Of a stretch of 64,000 nt of DNA, positions 52,345 through 59,359 are shown one piece after another (within the stretch, counting starts at the first letter, position 1; each line of letters opens with the position of its first letter). The stretch is from Ruminococcus flavefaciens (GTDB lineage Bacteria; Bacillota; Clostridia; Oscillospirales; Ruminococcaceae). The stretch covers positions 24,127-88,126 of the forward strand of contig DFHF01000009.1 of assembly GCA_002371825.1 (NCBI GenBank), read 5' to 3'. The notes beneath the pieces were generated by a model that had not been told where the DNA came from, searched no databases, and saw only the letters and a program-made list of their open reading frames with translations. The translations under genes were made by a program, and so were the position numbers.

Positions 52345-52352
52345 GAATACCG

Positions 52353-52380
52353 CTGCCGCTCTTTATCGGGCGGCAGTTTT
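52353..52380 (+). terminator. Terminator after the SGNH gene
   Basis: A perfect 7-bp stem (CTGCCGC / GCGGCAG) with a 10-nt loop, followed by TTTTGTTT. Confidence 0.8.
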
Positions 52381-52386
52381 GTTTCG

Positions 52387-52415
52387 TTGACAAGCACGGC
52401 AACGAATGATATAAT
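52387..52415 (+). promoter_or_regulatory. Promoter of the DUF6273 gene
   Basis: TTGACA (52387-52392), 17 bp, TATAAT (52410-52415), a consensus promoter. It excludes an in-frame TTG at 52415 as the translation start. Confidence 0.88.
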
Positions 52416-52447
52416 TGACTAAACTTCAAAATACAGAGGATATAGAG

Positions 52448-53227
52448 ATGAAAGCAGAGAATATAGTCAGGAAACGCAGAATGATCGCAGCACTGGTCAC
52501 ACTTTTTTCAACAGCCTGCATAATTATTTCAATTTTATTCATAACGCTCCTTTCGCCTGACAGAAAAAATGGTCAGGAAAGCGCTGTACATAGCAGCACA
52601 CACATTGATACTACTAATAAAGGCTCAAAAATACAAGCCGGTTCCCATATTTTCTTCGGCACATATGAGCAGGACAATGACGCTTCAAACGGAAAAGAAG
52701 ACATAGAATGGCTCGTTCTTGCCAATGAAGGCGACAAAGCTCTTCTGATAAGCCAATACGGACTTGATGACAAGCCATATGCAGATAATCTGAACGATAC
52801 CCTATGGGAAACCTGCTCGCTGCGCAAATGGCTTAATGAAGATTTCATTGACATCGCCTTTTCTCCGGAAGAACAGAGCAGAATAATCAGTTCTGCCGTA
52901 ACAGCAGACAAGAATCCGAAATACAGTACATCTCCCGGAAATGATACAACAGATAAAGTTTTTCTTCTGAGCATATCTGAGGTCGAAAAATATTTCAGTT
53001 CCTACAGCGACCGCCCATGTCATGGAACGGCTTACTGTCACGCTCAGGGCACGATAAAATCCAACATCACCGGATATTGCTGGTGGTGGCTGCGGACACC
53101 TGGCGACACACCTATCTACGCCGTGGTTATTGAGGATGACGGTACATTGGAACTGTGCGGAGACCGTGTGACCCTCGGAGGCCAGGCTGTACGTCCTGCT
53201 ATGTGGATAGATACAAAGGACTTATAA
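52448..53227 (+). CDS. Membrane-anchored DUF6273 protein
   Basis: A 259-residue protein with a cytosolic basic N-terminus, one transmembrane or signal segment (about 13-36) and an extracytoplasmic DUF6273 domain (about 60-257). The pattern F-F-G-T-Y-E-Q...I-E-W-L-V-L...A-L-L-I-S-Q-Y-G-L-D...S-L-R-K-W-L-N...F-L-L-S...W-W-L-R-T-P-G and the final V-R-P-A-M-W-I match that family, which is common in gut Clostridia and of unknown function. ATG at 52448 follows AGAGGA. It has its own consensus promoter; no clear terminator follows. Confidence 0.8.
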   Translation: MKAENIVRKRRMIAALVTLFSTACIIISILFITLLSPDRKNGQESAVHSSTHIDTTNKGSKIQAGSHIFFGTYEQDNDASNGKEDIEWLVLANEGDKALLISQYGLDDKPYADNLNDTLWETCSLRKWLNEDFIDIAFSPEEQSRIISSAVTADKNPKYSTSPGNDTTDKVFLLSISEVEKYFSSYSDRPCHGTAYCHAQGTIKSNITGYCWWWLRTPGDTPIYAVVIEDDGTLELCGDRVTLGGQAVRPAMWIDTKDL

Positions 53228-53296
53228 GGCTGGCGGATATTCCTTGATCCAGAACAGACGAATGAAAAATATACCCCCTTTCTCCTTCAATGGTAC

Positions 53297-53325
53297 TTGA
53301 CAATTTTAATAAGATAGCGTAAAAT
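53297..53325 (+). promoter_or_regulatory. Promoter of the glycyl-tRNA synthetase gene
   Basis: TTGACA (53297-53302), 17 bp, TAAAAT (53320-53325). The leader is only about 33 nt, so no T-box is possible here. Confidence 0.83.
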
Positions 53326-53364
53326 ATAAGAGAAATCATAAATTACCGAAATGAGGTCAAAAAT

Positions 53365-54768
53365 ATGAAGAACAATGAAAAAGTAATGGACAAGATCGTA
53401 GACCTTTGTAAATCAAAGGGCTTTGTATACCCCGGCTCCGAGATCTACGGAGGTCTTGCAAATACATGGGACTACGGCCCGCTGGGTGTTGAGCTCAAGA
53501 ACAACATCAAGAAGGCATGGCTCAAGAAGTTCGTTCAGGAGAACAAGTACAACGTAGGACTTGACTCCGCTATACTGATGAATCCCCAGACATGGGTGGC
53601 TTCCGGACATATCGGCGGCTTCTCAGATCCTCTCATGGACTGTAAGGAGTGTAAGACACGTCACCGTGCAGACAACCTTATCGAGGACTTCGACGGCACT
53701 AACGTTGCAGGCTGGTCCAACGAGCAGATGATGGACTACATCAAGGAGCACAATATCACCTGCCCTAACTGCGGCAAGCAGAACTTCACTGATATCCGTC
53801 AGTTCAACCTTATGTTCAAGACATTCCAGGGCGTTACTGAGGACAGCAAGTCTGAGCTCTACCTCCGTCCGGAGACAGCTCAGGGTATTTTCGTAAACTT
53901 CGCAAACATCCAGAGAACTACCCGTAAGAAGGTACCCTTCGGTGTTGCACAGGTAGGTAAGTCCTTCCGTAACGAGATAACTCCCGGAAACTTCATTTTC
54001 CGTGTCCGTGAGTTCGAGCAGATGGAGCTTGAATTCTTCTGCAAGCCCGGTACAGACCTTGAGTGGTTCGACTACTGGAGAAGCTACTGCAAGAACTTCC
54101 TTCTCAGTCTCGGCCTTAAGGAGGAGAACCTCCGTCTCCGTGACCACGATAAGGAGGAGCTCTGCTTCTACTCAAAGGCAACTACAGACTTTGAATACCT
54201 CTTCCCATTCGGCTGGGGCGAGCTCTGGGGCGTAGCAGACAGAACTGACTACGACCTTACACAGCACATCAACACCAGCGGTAAGTCTCTGGAGTACTTC
54301 GATCCTGAGACAAACGAGAAGTACATCCCCTATGTTATCGAGCCTTCCCTCGGTGTTGAGAGACTCTTCCTCTCTATCGTTACAGAGGCTTATGACGAAG
54401 AGGAGATCATCTCCACAGACAAGAACGGCAACGAGAAGAAGGATGTCCGCACAGTTATGCGCTTCCATCCTGCTCTTGCACCATACAAGTGTGCAGTTCT
54501 CCCTCTTGTAAAGAAGCTCTCACCAAAGGCTGAGGAGATCTACGATATGCTCTCCAAGAAGTTTATGGTTGACTTCGATGAGGCTGGTACTATCGGTAAG
54601 AGATACCGCCGTGAGGACGAGATCGGTACTCCCTTCTGCATCACTGTTGACTTCGACACTATCGAAAAGGACAACTGCGTAACTGTCCGTGACCGTGACA
54701 CAATGCAGCAGGAGCGTATCGCTGTTGACGAGCTTGAAGCATATCTTGAATCAAAGATGGCATTCTGA
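53365..54768 (+). CDS. glyQS: Glycyl-tRNA synthetase, dimeric single-chain type
   Basis: A 467-residue class II synthetase of the alpha2 (GlyQS/GRS1-like) type that charges tRNA-Gly. Motif 2 F-R-N-E-I-T-P, the R-P-E-T-A-Q-G-I-F block, motif 3 G-V-E-R-L-F-L and the C-terminal anticodon-binding domain (about 365-463) are intact. A cysteine pair in C-K-E-C and another in C-P-N-C suggest a zinc site (about 93-140). Codon use is strongly biased (C-ending codons for Asn, Asp and Phe), in keeping with high expression. It has its own promoter and terminator. Confidence 0.96.
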   Translation: MKNNEKVMDKIVDLCKSKGFVYPGSEIYGGLANTWDYGPLGVELKNNIKKAWLKKFVQENKYNVGLDSAILMNPQTWVASGHIGGFSDPLMDCKECKTRHRADNLIEDFDGTNVAGWSNEQMMDYIKEHNITCPNCGKQNFTDIRQFNLMFKTFQGVTEDSKSELYLRPETAQGIFVNFANIQRTTRKKVPFGVAQVGKSFRNEITPGNFIFRVREFEQMELEFFCKPGTDLEWFDYWRSYCKNFLLSLGLKEENLRLRDHDKEELCFYSKATTDFEYLFPFGWGELWGVADRTDYDLTQHINTSGKSLEYFDPETNEKYIPYVIEPSLGVERLFLSIVTEAYDEEEIISTDKNGNEKKDVRTVMRFHPALAPYKCAVLPLVKKLSPKAEEIYDMLSKKFMVDFDEAGTIGKRYRREDEIGTPFCITVDFDTIEKDNCVTVRDRDTMQQERIAVDELEAYLESKMAF

Positions 54769-54805
54769 AAAGCGCCGGTCAGACCGGTAAAGAAATAAAA
54801 ATCAT

Positions 54806-54840
54806 CAGTCCGGATAGCTATTCGCTATCCGGACTGTTTT
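54806..54840 (+). terminator. Terminator after glyQS
   Basis: A perfect 13-bp stem (CAGTCCGGATAGC / GCTATCCGGACTG) with a 5-nt loop, then TTTT. Confidence 0.93.
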
Positions 54841-55038
54841 GTGTTAAGACTCCGGGCTGCAATTTCCTGGCGCTTTCGGTGCTTAAAAAAAACGAAAAAT
54901 GATCCTCCGCAGTTTTTTGAATCTGCGAAGGATTTTTTAATAAATCATGTCCTACTCCACCCTTCTTTTCCGAGAATATATAATGACGGTACTCTTCACA
55001 CCGTACCACCTACAGAATGTTGAAAAGGAGCAAACATT

Positions 55039-55737
55039 ATGAAAAAAACTATTATTATCTCAATACTTGCAGGACTTACACTTATGGCAGCAAGCTGCGG
55101 CAAGAGCATCGAATCATCAGAAAAAAACAATACCCCAGTCTCAGCAGCTTCTCCCGTTATACTGAACGCTGAAAATGAAGCAGATAACAGCTCATCATCT
55201 GAAAATGATGAACTGAAAACTACCGCTATCGCTCTCACAGACGCTTATGGAGTTATCGATAAAGATATATTGGGAGGCGGCCTCCAGACTGACGATAAAA
55301 GCGTGATCGAATTCGAGGCGCCGGCTCCCTATAGCGGCCAGATCACTCTGACAAAAGTATGCGACGAGCGTTTCAAGGATACAGATGAACTCAGGGATTA
55401 TTACTTCTCGACTATATTCACAGGCAATGAGGAATACCTCTTCGGAGGCTATTTTGACAAGGAAAGCTTCCCGGAAGGCAGCGTTCTGCCATTTGAGCTT
55501 TCACAGCTGAGATATATGATGTACGACGGACAGCTTTATGTAAACAAGGACAACCTTGCCGGTACAGATTTTTACAGCTGGATAGATGAGATCAGCATCG
55601 AAAAGATCTCAGATACAGAATTCACAGCCACAAGAAAATATACTACAGACATCGGAAGAGTCAAGGCAATGGAGTTCGATATAAAGCTTATCGACAGCTC
55701 CTGGATAATTAATAACGTCAGATCAATAAATATATAA
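55039..55737 (+). CDS. Lipoprotein of unknown function
   Basis: A 232-residue secreted lipoprotein. The signal peptide ends in M-A-A-S-C-G (lipidated C20), then a Ser/Asn/Glu-rich linker (about 21-60) and a globular domain with alternating strands (about 60-232). No family is recognised. AAAAGGAG lies before the ATG. The interval 54841-55038 carries no promoter I can support with confidence. A palindromic hairpin follows the gene. Confidence 0.7.
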   Translation: MKKTIIISILAGLTLMAASCGKSIESSEKNNTPVSAASPVILNAENEADNSSSSENDELKTTAIALTDAYGVIDKDILGGGLQTDDKSVIEFEAPAPYSGQITLTKVCDERFKDTDELRDYYFSTIFTGNEEYLFGGYFDKESFPEGSVLPFELSQLRYMMYDGQLYVNKDNLAGTDFYSWIDEISIEKISDTEFTATRKYTTDIGRVKAMEFDIKLIDSSWIINNVRSINI

Positions 55738-55744
55738 TTTACCA

Positions 55745-55777
55745 ATGCCCTGTCACTCATGAGTGACAGGGCATTTC
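55745..55777 (+). terminator. Perfect palindrome, probable terminator
   Basis: A 15-bp perfect palindrome arm (ATGCCCTGTCACTCA / TGAGTGACAGGGCAT) at 55745-55774, followed by only TTCC. The stem is very stable but the T run is poor. Confidence 0.68.
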
Positions 55778-55847
55778 CTATATAAACAAAAACTCTGACA
55801 AATGTGATAGTTTGGTAAAACTTTATCAGGCAGACACCTAAAGCACT

Positions 55848-55876
55848 TTACAATTGTAAGCCTTTTATGGTATAAT
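55848..55876 (+). promoter_or_regulatory. Promoter with overlapping palindromic operator (G3E GTPase operon)
   Basis: TTACAA (55848-55853), exactly 17 bp, TATAAT (55871-55876). The -35 box is the left half of a perfect 12-bp palindrome, TTACAATTGTAA (55848-55859), a good position for a repressor. The products' link to metal handling makes a Zur/Fur-type regulator a reasonable guess, although the site is not the Bacillus Zur consensus. Confidence 0.68.
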
Positions 55877-55921
55877 AATAAAGTACGCAAAAAATCACAT
55901 CATCAGAAAGAAGTGTTTCAT

Positions 55922-57088
55922 ATGACTAAGATCACAATTTTCTCCGGATTCCTCGGAGCCGGAAAAACAACCCTCATAAAGAAGCTTATCGCTGAGGGAT
56001 ATAAGGGCGAGAAGCTTGTTCTCATTGAGAATGAATTCGGCGATATCGGTATCGACGGCGGATTTCTTCAGGACGCAGGTGTTGAGATCACAGAAATGAA
56101 CTCAGGCTGTATCTGCTGTTCACTGGTGGGAGACTTCGGCAAGGCTCTTGAAAAGGTACTGGCAGACTATGCTCCGGACCGCATCCTTATCGAGCCCTCA
56201 GGCGTAGGCAAGCTCAGCGACGTTATCCGTGCTGTTCAGAATATAGACGCTCACGATGTTCAGCTCGACGGCTTTACTACTATCGTAGACGCAAAGAAGT
56301 GCAAGATGTATCAGAAGAACTTCGGTGAGTTTTTCAACAATCAGATCACATATGCAAGCTGTATCATACTCAGCCATACAGCTGGCCTTTCAACTGAAAA
56401 GATAGACGAGGTAATAACTCGCCTCAAGGAGCTCAATCCCGTTGCTCCTATCGTTACAACTGAGTGGGATCAGCTCACAGGTCAGCAGCTTGTTGACGCT
56501 ATGACTCAGAAGAACACTCTCGATGATGAGCTGAAGGCTCTTCTTGAAGAGGCTGAGCATGAGCATCATCACCACCATGACCATGATGAGGACGAGCACG
56601 AACATCATCATCACCACGACCATGATGATGAGGACGAGCATGAACATCATCACCACCACGACCATGATGACGAGGACGAGCATGAACATCATCACCACCA
56701 CGACCATGATGATGAGGACGAGCATGAACATCATCACCACCATGACCACGGTCCGGACTGCACCTGCGGCTGCCACGATCACGATCATCATCACCACCAC
56801 CATGCTGATGAAGTATTTACAAGCTGGGGCGTTGAGACTCCTGAAAGCTACTCTGCTGAGGAGATAACTTCCGCACTTGAAGCCCTCGGAAACGAAGAGA
56901 AGTACGGCATGATACTCAGAGCAAAGGGCATAGTTGCCGGCAAGGACGGTCAGTGGATCCACTTTGACTACGTTCCCGGAGTACCGGATGTCCGCACAGG
57001 CAGTGCAGGAACTATCGGCAGACTCTGCGTTATAGGCTCCAAGATCAAAGAGGACGCAATTGCTGAGCTGTTCCACGCTTCAAAATAA
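55922..57088 (+). CDS. G3E (CobW-type) GTPase with His-rich metal-binding region
   Basis: A 388-residue GTPase of the CobW/ZNG1 metallochaperone group. Walker A G-F-L-G-A-G-K-T-T (about 9-17), the metal-binding motif S-G-C-I-C-C-S, I-E-P-S-G and a CobW C-terminal domain (about 300-388) are present. Between them lies a His-rich stretch (56558-56803) built of tandem 14-residue units, H-E-H-H-H-H-H-D-H-D-D-E-D-E, then a C-T-C-G-C-H segment. It probably stores or delivers zinc (or nickel/cobalt). ATG at 55922 is preferred for its match to family starts; GTG at 55913 is an alternative. The upstream palindrome suggests metal-responsive control. Confidence 0.88.
   Translation: MTKITIFSGFLGAGKTTLIKKLIAEGYKGEKLVLIENEFGDIGIDGGFLQDAGVEITEMNSGCICCSLVGDFGKALEKVLADYAPDRILIEPSGVGKLSDVIRAVQNIDAHDVQLDGFTTIVDAKKCKMYQKNFGEFFNNQITYASCIILSHTAGLSTEKIDEVITRLKELNPVAPIVTTEWDQLTGQQLVDAMTQKNTLDDELKALLEEAEHEHHHHHDHDEDEHEHHHHHDHDDEDEHEHHHHHDHDDEDEHEHHHHHDHDDEDEHEHHHHHDHGPDCTCGCHDHDHHHHHHADEVFTSWGVETPESYSAEEITSALEALGNEEKYGMILRAKGIVAGKDGQWIHFDYVPGVPDVRTGSAGTIGRLCVIGSKIKEDAIAELFHASK
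56558..56803 (+). repeat. 42-bp tandem repeat coding for His/Asp-rich units
   Basis: Near-identical 42-bp units start at 56597, 56639, 56681 and 56723; a first unit at 56558 is 39 bp. Differences are few and mostly synonymous (CAC/CAT, GAC/GAT), which suggests recent or ongoing expansion by slippage or recombination. The copy number may vary between strains and be hard to assemble. Confidence 0.9.
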
Positions 57089-57105
57089 TGAAGGGAGTGT
57101 TCTGA

Positions 57106-58062
57106 ATGCCCGATATGCAGAATGAAGTTCCGGTATACCTGTTTCTGGGATTTTTAGAGGCCGGAAAGACAAAATTCATACAGGAAACTATGGAGGACAA
57201 GCGCTTCAATAACGGTGAGCGCACTCTTCTCCTTACCTGTGAGGAAGGTATCGAGGAATTCGATATTTCAAAATATCCCTGCAAGGCCGTTGAGATACGC
57301 TCTATCGAATCAAAGGACGACCTTAATGAGGCAAATCTGGCAAGACTTGTAAGCGAAACAAAGGCAGACCGTGTGGTTCTTGAATACAACGGTATGTGGC
57401 TGGTCAATGACCTCTTTGAGGCAATGCCTGACGGCTGGATGATAGCACAGGTAATGTTTTTCGCAGATGCCTCCACCTTCAAGAACTACAACAGCAACAT
57501 GAGAAGTCTTGTTGTGGATAAGCTCAATATATGCGAGCTGGCCGTATTCAACCGTATGGAGAGGACCTATGACCCACAGGAATTCCACAAGATAGTCCGT
57601 GGAGTAAGCCGCCGTGCAGATATTGCATATGAGTACACTGACGGCGCAGTTGCCTACGACGATATCGAGGATCCCCTTCCCTTCGATGTAGAATCAGATA
57701 ACATCGTCATTGAGGACGGAGATTACGCTCTTTTCTACCGTGATATCATGGAAGAACCCAAAAAGTACGACGGAAAGACCGTTACCTTCAAGGGTATGGC
57801 CGCAAGGAATCCTAAGTTCCCGAAAAACACCTTTGCAATGGGAAGAAAGGTCATGACCTGCTGTGTTGAGGATATACAGTACTGCTGGTTCGTTACAGAG
57901 GCCGAGAATGAATCTCAGGTAATGGAGAACGGCTGGTATATTATCAAGGCAAAAATAAGAGTTCAGAAGCATAAGTTCTACAAGGGCAGAGGCCCTGTGC
58001 TTCTGCCGGAAGCTATCACAAAGTCAGCCCCTCCTGAGAAGGAAGTCGCAACATTCTATTAA
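57106..58062 (+). CDS. G3E-like GTPase fused to a DUF1980 (TIGR03943-like) domain
   Basis: A 318-residue protein in operon with the His-rich GTPase (17-bp gap). The N-terminal part (about 8-190) is G3E-like with P-loop G-F-L-E-A-G-K-T (15-22), but it lacks the C-x-C-C metal motif. The C-terminal part (about 212-318) resembles the OB-like domain of DUF1980/TIGR03943 proteins (Y-D-G-K-T-V-T-F-K-G-M, F-A-M-G-R-K-V-M-T-C-C-V-E-D). In other Bacillota that domain is carried by membrane proteins paired with a permease, often under Zur. A fusion directly to a GTPase, without membrane helices, is unusual. A role in metal trafficking is inferred. Confidence 0.72.
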   Translation: MPDMQNEVPVYLFLGFLEAGKTKFIQETMEDKRFNNGERTLLLTCEEGIEEFDISKYPCKAVEIRSIESKDDLNEANLARLVSETKADRVVLEYNGMWLVNDLFEAMPDGWMIAQVMFFADASTFKNYNSNMRSLVVDKLNICELAVFNRMERTYDPQEFHKIVRGVSRRADIAYEYTDGAVAYDDIEDPLPFDVESDNIVIEDGDYALFYRDIMEEPKKYDGKTVTFKGMAARNPKFPKNTFAMGRKVMTCCVEDIQYCWFVTEAENESQVMENGWYIIKAKIRVQKHKFYKGRGPVLLPEAITKSAPPEKEVATFY

Positions 58063-58074
58063 TTAAAGACTAAG

Positions 58075-58115
58075 CAGCCATAGAGAAGCATTGTCCGCCT
58101 CTATGGCTGTTTTTT
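58075..58115 (+). terminator. Terminator after the GTPase operon
   Basis: A perfect 11-bp stem (CAGCCATAGAG / CTCTATGGCTG) with a 13-nt loop, then six T residues. Confidence 0.93.
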
Positions 58116-58188
58116 GCTGTATACCATCAGCTCTCAGGCCGTAAAAAATCTTTTTTGTACTGCTGCTGTATAAATTCTGAAAAATTCC

Positions 58189-58217
58189 TTGACAAAGTCC
58201 ATTGGATATGGTATAAT
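58189..58217 (+). promoter_or_regulatory. Promoter of the SRP RNA
   Basis: TTGACA (58189-58194), 17 bp, TATAAT (58212-58217), a perfect consensus promoter as expected for an abundant stable RNA. Transcription would start near 58224, about 37 nt before the predicted mature 5' end. Confidence 0.9.
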
Positions 58218-58260
58218 ATTCAGAGAGCAAAAGACTGCTCGACCGGACTTACCAGAAGGA

Positions 58261-58394
58261 AATTCCGAAATATAGATGTGTGGGCCCTGTGCAACAAGAC
58301 CCCGTGAACCATGTCAGGCGGGAGACCGAGCAGCATTAAGCGGTGCGTGTTGTGTGCCGCAGCAAGCCTGCACATCTATGTTCCGGAATTTTTT
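58261..58394 (+). ncRNA. ffs: Signal recognition particle RNA, small bacterial type
   Basis: The conserved SRP RNA core is clear: G-A-A-C-C-A-T-G-T-C-A-G-G at 58306-58318, a GNRA (GAGA) tetraloop closed by CGG/CCG at 58319-58328, and the returning A-G-C-A-G-C-A at 58329-58335. Together they form the Ffh-binding loops. The ends pair as AATTCCG (58261-58267) with CGGAATT (58384-58390), and ATAGATGTG with CACATCTAT, and the 3' end runs into TTTTT. There is no Alu domain, so this is the short (4.5S-like) form. It lies before dnaX, as scRNA does in Bacillus, but a TPR gene intervenes. Confidence 0.93.
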
Positions 58395-58413
58395 ATTTAG
58401 GGAGGCGATCATT

Positions 58414-59319
58414 ATGACGTTCCTTACAATGCTTGGCATGAGAGCTAAAAGAGTTCTGCTCTGCCTTATCCGTTCACTGCCTAAGGCACTTTCAGTTATG
58501 TCCCTGTTTATAATAGGGATGGTGGGATACTATGCCCTTATAACAAAAGAGGAGAGTATTCCTATTACTGAAATAAGTGTGCCTATTTATGTCACATTCA
58601 TAGTTGCATGGGCTGTTTTCTTCTCAGCAGAGCTGATGAAGTACTCCTCTTCCCATTTTTTCCACCGCTATGACGAGGACCTTATAGGCAAAGCATTCAC
58701 CGGACTGAATAAAAAATCCCTTCTCTTCGAGGACGGCCTCGACCTTTTCCATAAGGGACATTTCCGCAGCGCTCTTGAGTACTTCACTGACGCAGGAGAT
58801 GACAGATTTGCCCTTTCTCAGGAGGAAAAAGGTGTTCTTGAATTCTACAGAGGACGCTGCTACAATATCCTCGGCACCTATCCGAATGCAATAATCTGCT
58901 ATGATAATGCCGCTGCCGCAGGATTCAGCACTCCCGTACTTCCCCTTTTCACAGCAAGATGCTGTATCGGAAACGGCGATATCGAAAGAGCTAAAAAGAT
59001 ATACGGCGACCTGCTCGATACCGATTACGAGCACGGATACCTTATCCGCACAGAATTCGGAAAGCTCTACCTGAAGCTGAATGACGGCGAAAATGCTCTG
59101 AAATGGTTCCAGGAAGCCATAGAGCGCCACGAGAACTATGCCGATGCTCTCGGCGGAGCAGCTATCGCTCAGAATATGCTCCATAACTTCAAGGCCGGAG
59201 AAGAGCTGTATCGTGCCGCCCTTCTGAATAATATCAGCGACCCCGTAAATTATTCCAATTACTATAAAGAGATACAGGCAGCAGCTCTGCTTGAAACTCA
59301 CACCGACGCCAAGGCCTGA
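58414..59319 (+). CDS. TPR-repeat membrane protein
   Basis: A 301-residue protein with two N-terminal membrane segments (about 26-46 and 55-75) and a cytosolic C-terminal part (about 95-290) made of tetratricopeptide-like helical pairs (for example A-L-E-Y-F-T-D-A-G and A-L-K-W-F-Q-E-A-I-E-R). TPRs mediate protein contacts; the partner is unknown. The ATG at 58414 follows GGGAGG. An earlier in-frame ATG at 58276 lies inside the SRP RNA and is rejected. Its position between the SRP RNA and dnaX is odd for Bacillota. Confidence 0.78.
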   Translation: MTFLTMLGMRAKRVLLCLIRSLPKALSVMSLFIIGMVGYYALITKEESIPITEISVPIYVTFIVAWAVFFSAELMKYSSSHFFHRYDEDLIGKAFTGLNKKSLLFEDGLDLFHKGHFRSALEYFTDAGDDRFALSQEEKGVLEFYRGRCYNILGTYPNAIICYDNAAAAGFSTPVLPLFTARCCIGNGDIERAKKIYGDLLDTDYEHGYLIRTEFGKLYLKLNDGENALKWFQEAIERHENYADALGGAAIAQNMLHNFKAGEELYRAALLNNISDPVNYSNYYKEIQAAALLETHTDAKA

Positions 59320-59359
59320 ATACCTGCGCCGGACTATCCCAGCAAAGGAGGTTTTTCCT

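Noticed and set aside
52415..52447. TTG start of the DUF6273 protein
   Set aside because: The codon overlaps the TATAAT of the promoter, so it would not be in the mRNA.
53228..53364. Glycine T-box before glyQS
   Set aside because: The promoter leaves a leader of only about 33 nt, and no T-box core is present.
56390..57076. Long minus-strand frame opposite the His-rich GTPase
   Set aside because: Its Val/Met-rich translation is the antisense of His and Asp codons; it has no ribosome binding site and no family resemblance.
58276..58413. N-terminal extension of the TPR protein
   Set aside because: This stretch is the SRP RNA; a GGGAGG-supported ATG exists at 58414.
59291..59359. N-terminal extension of DnaX
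   Set aside because: It overlaps the TPR gene, and the DnaX family begins at Y-K-A-L-Y-R-K-W-R-P; GTG at 59360 has a strong ribosome binding site.
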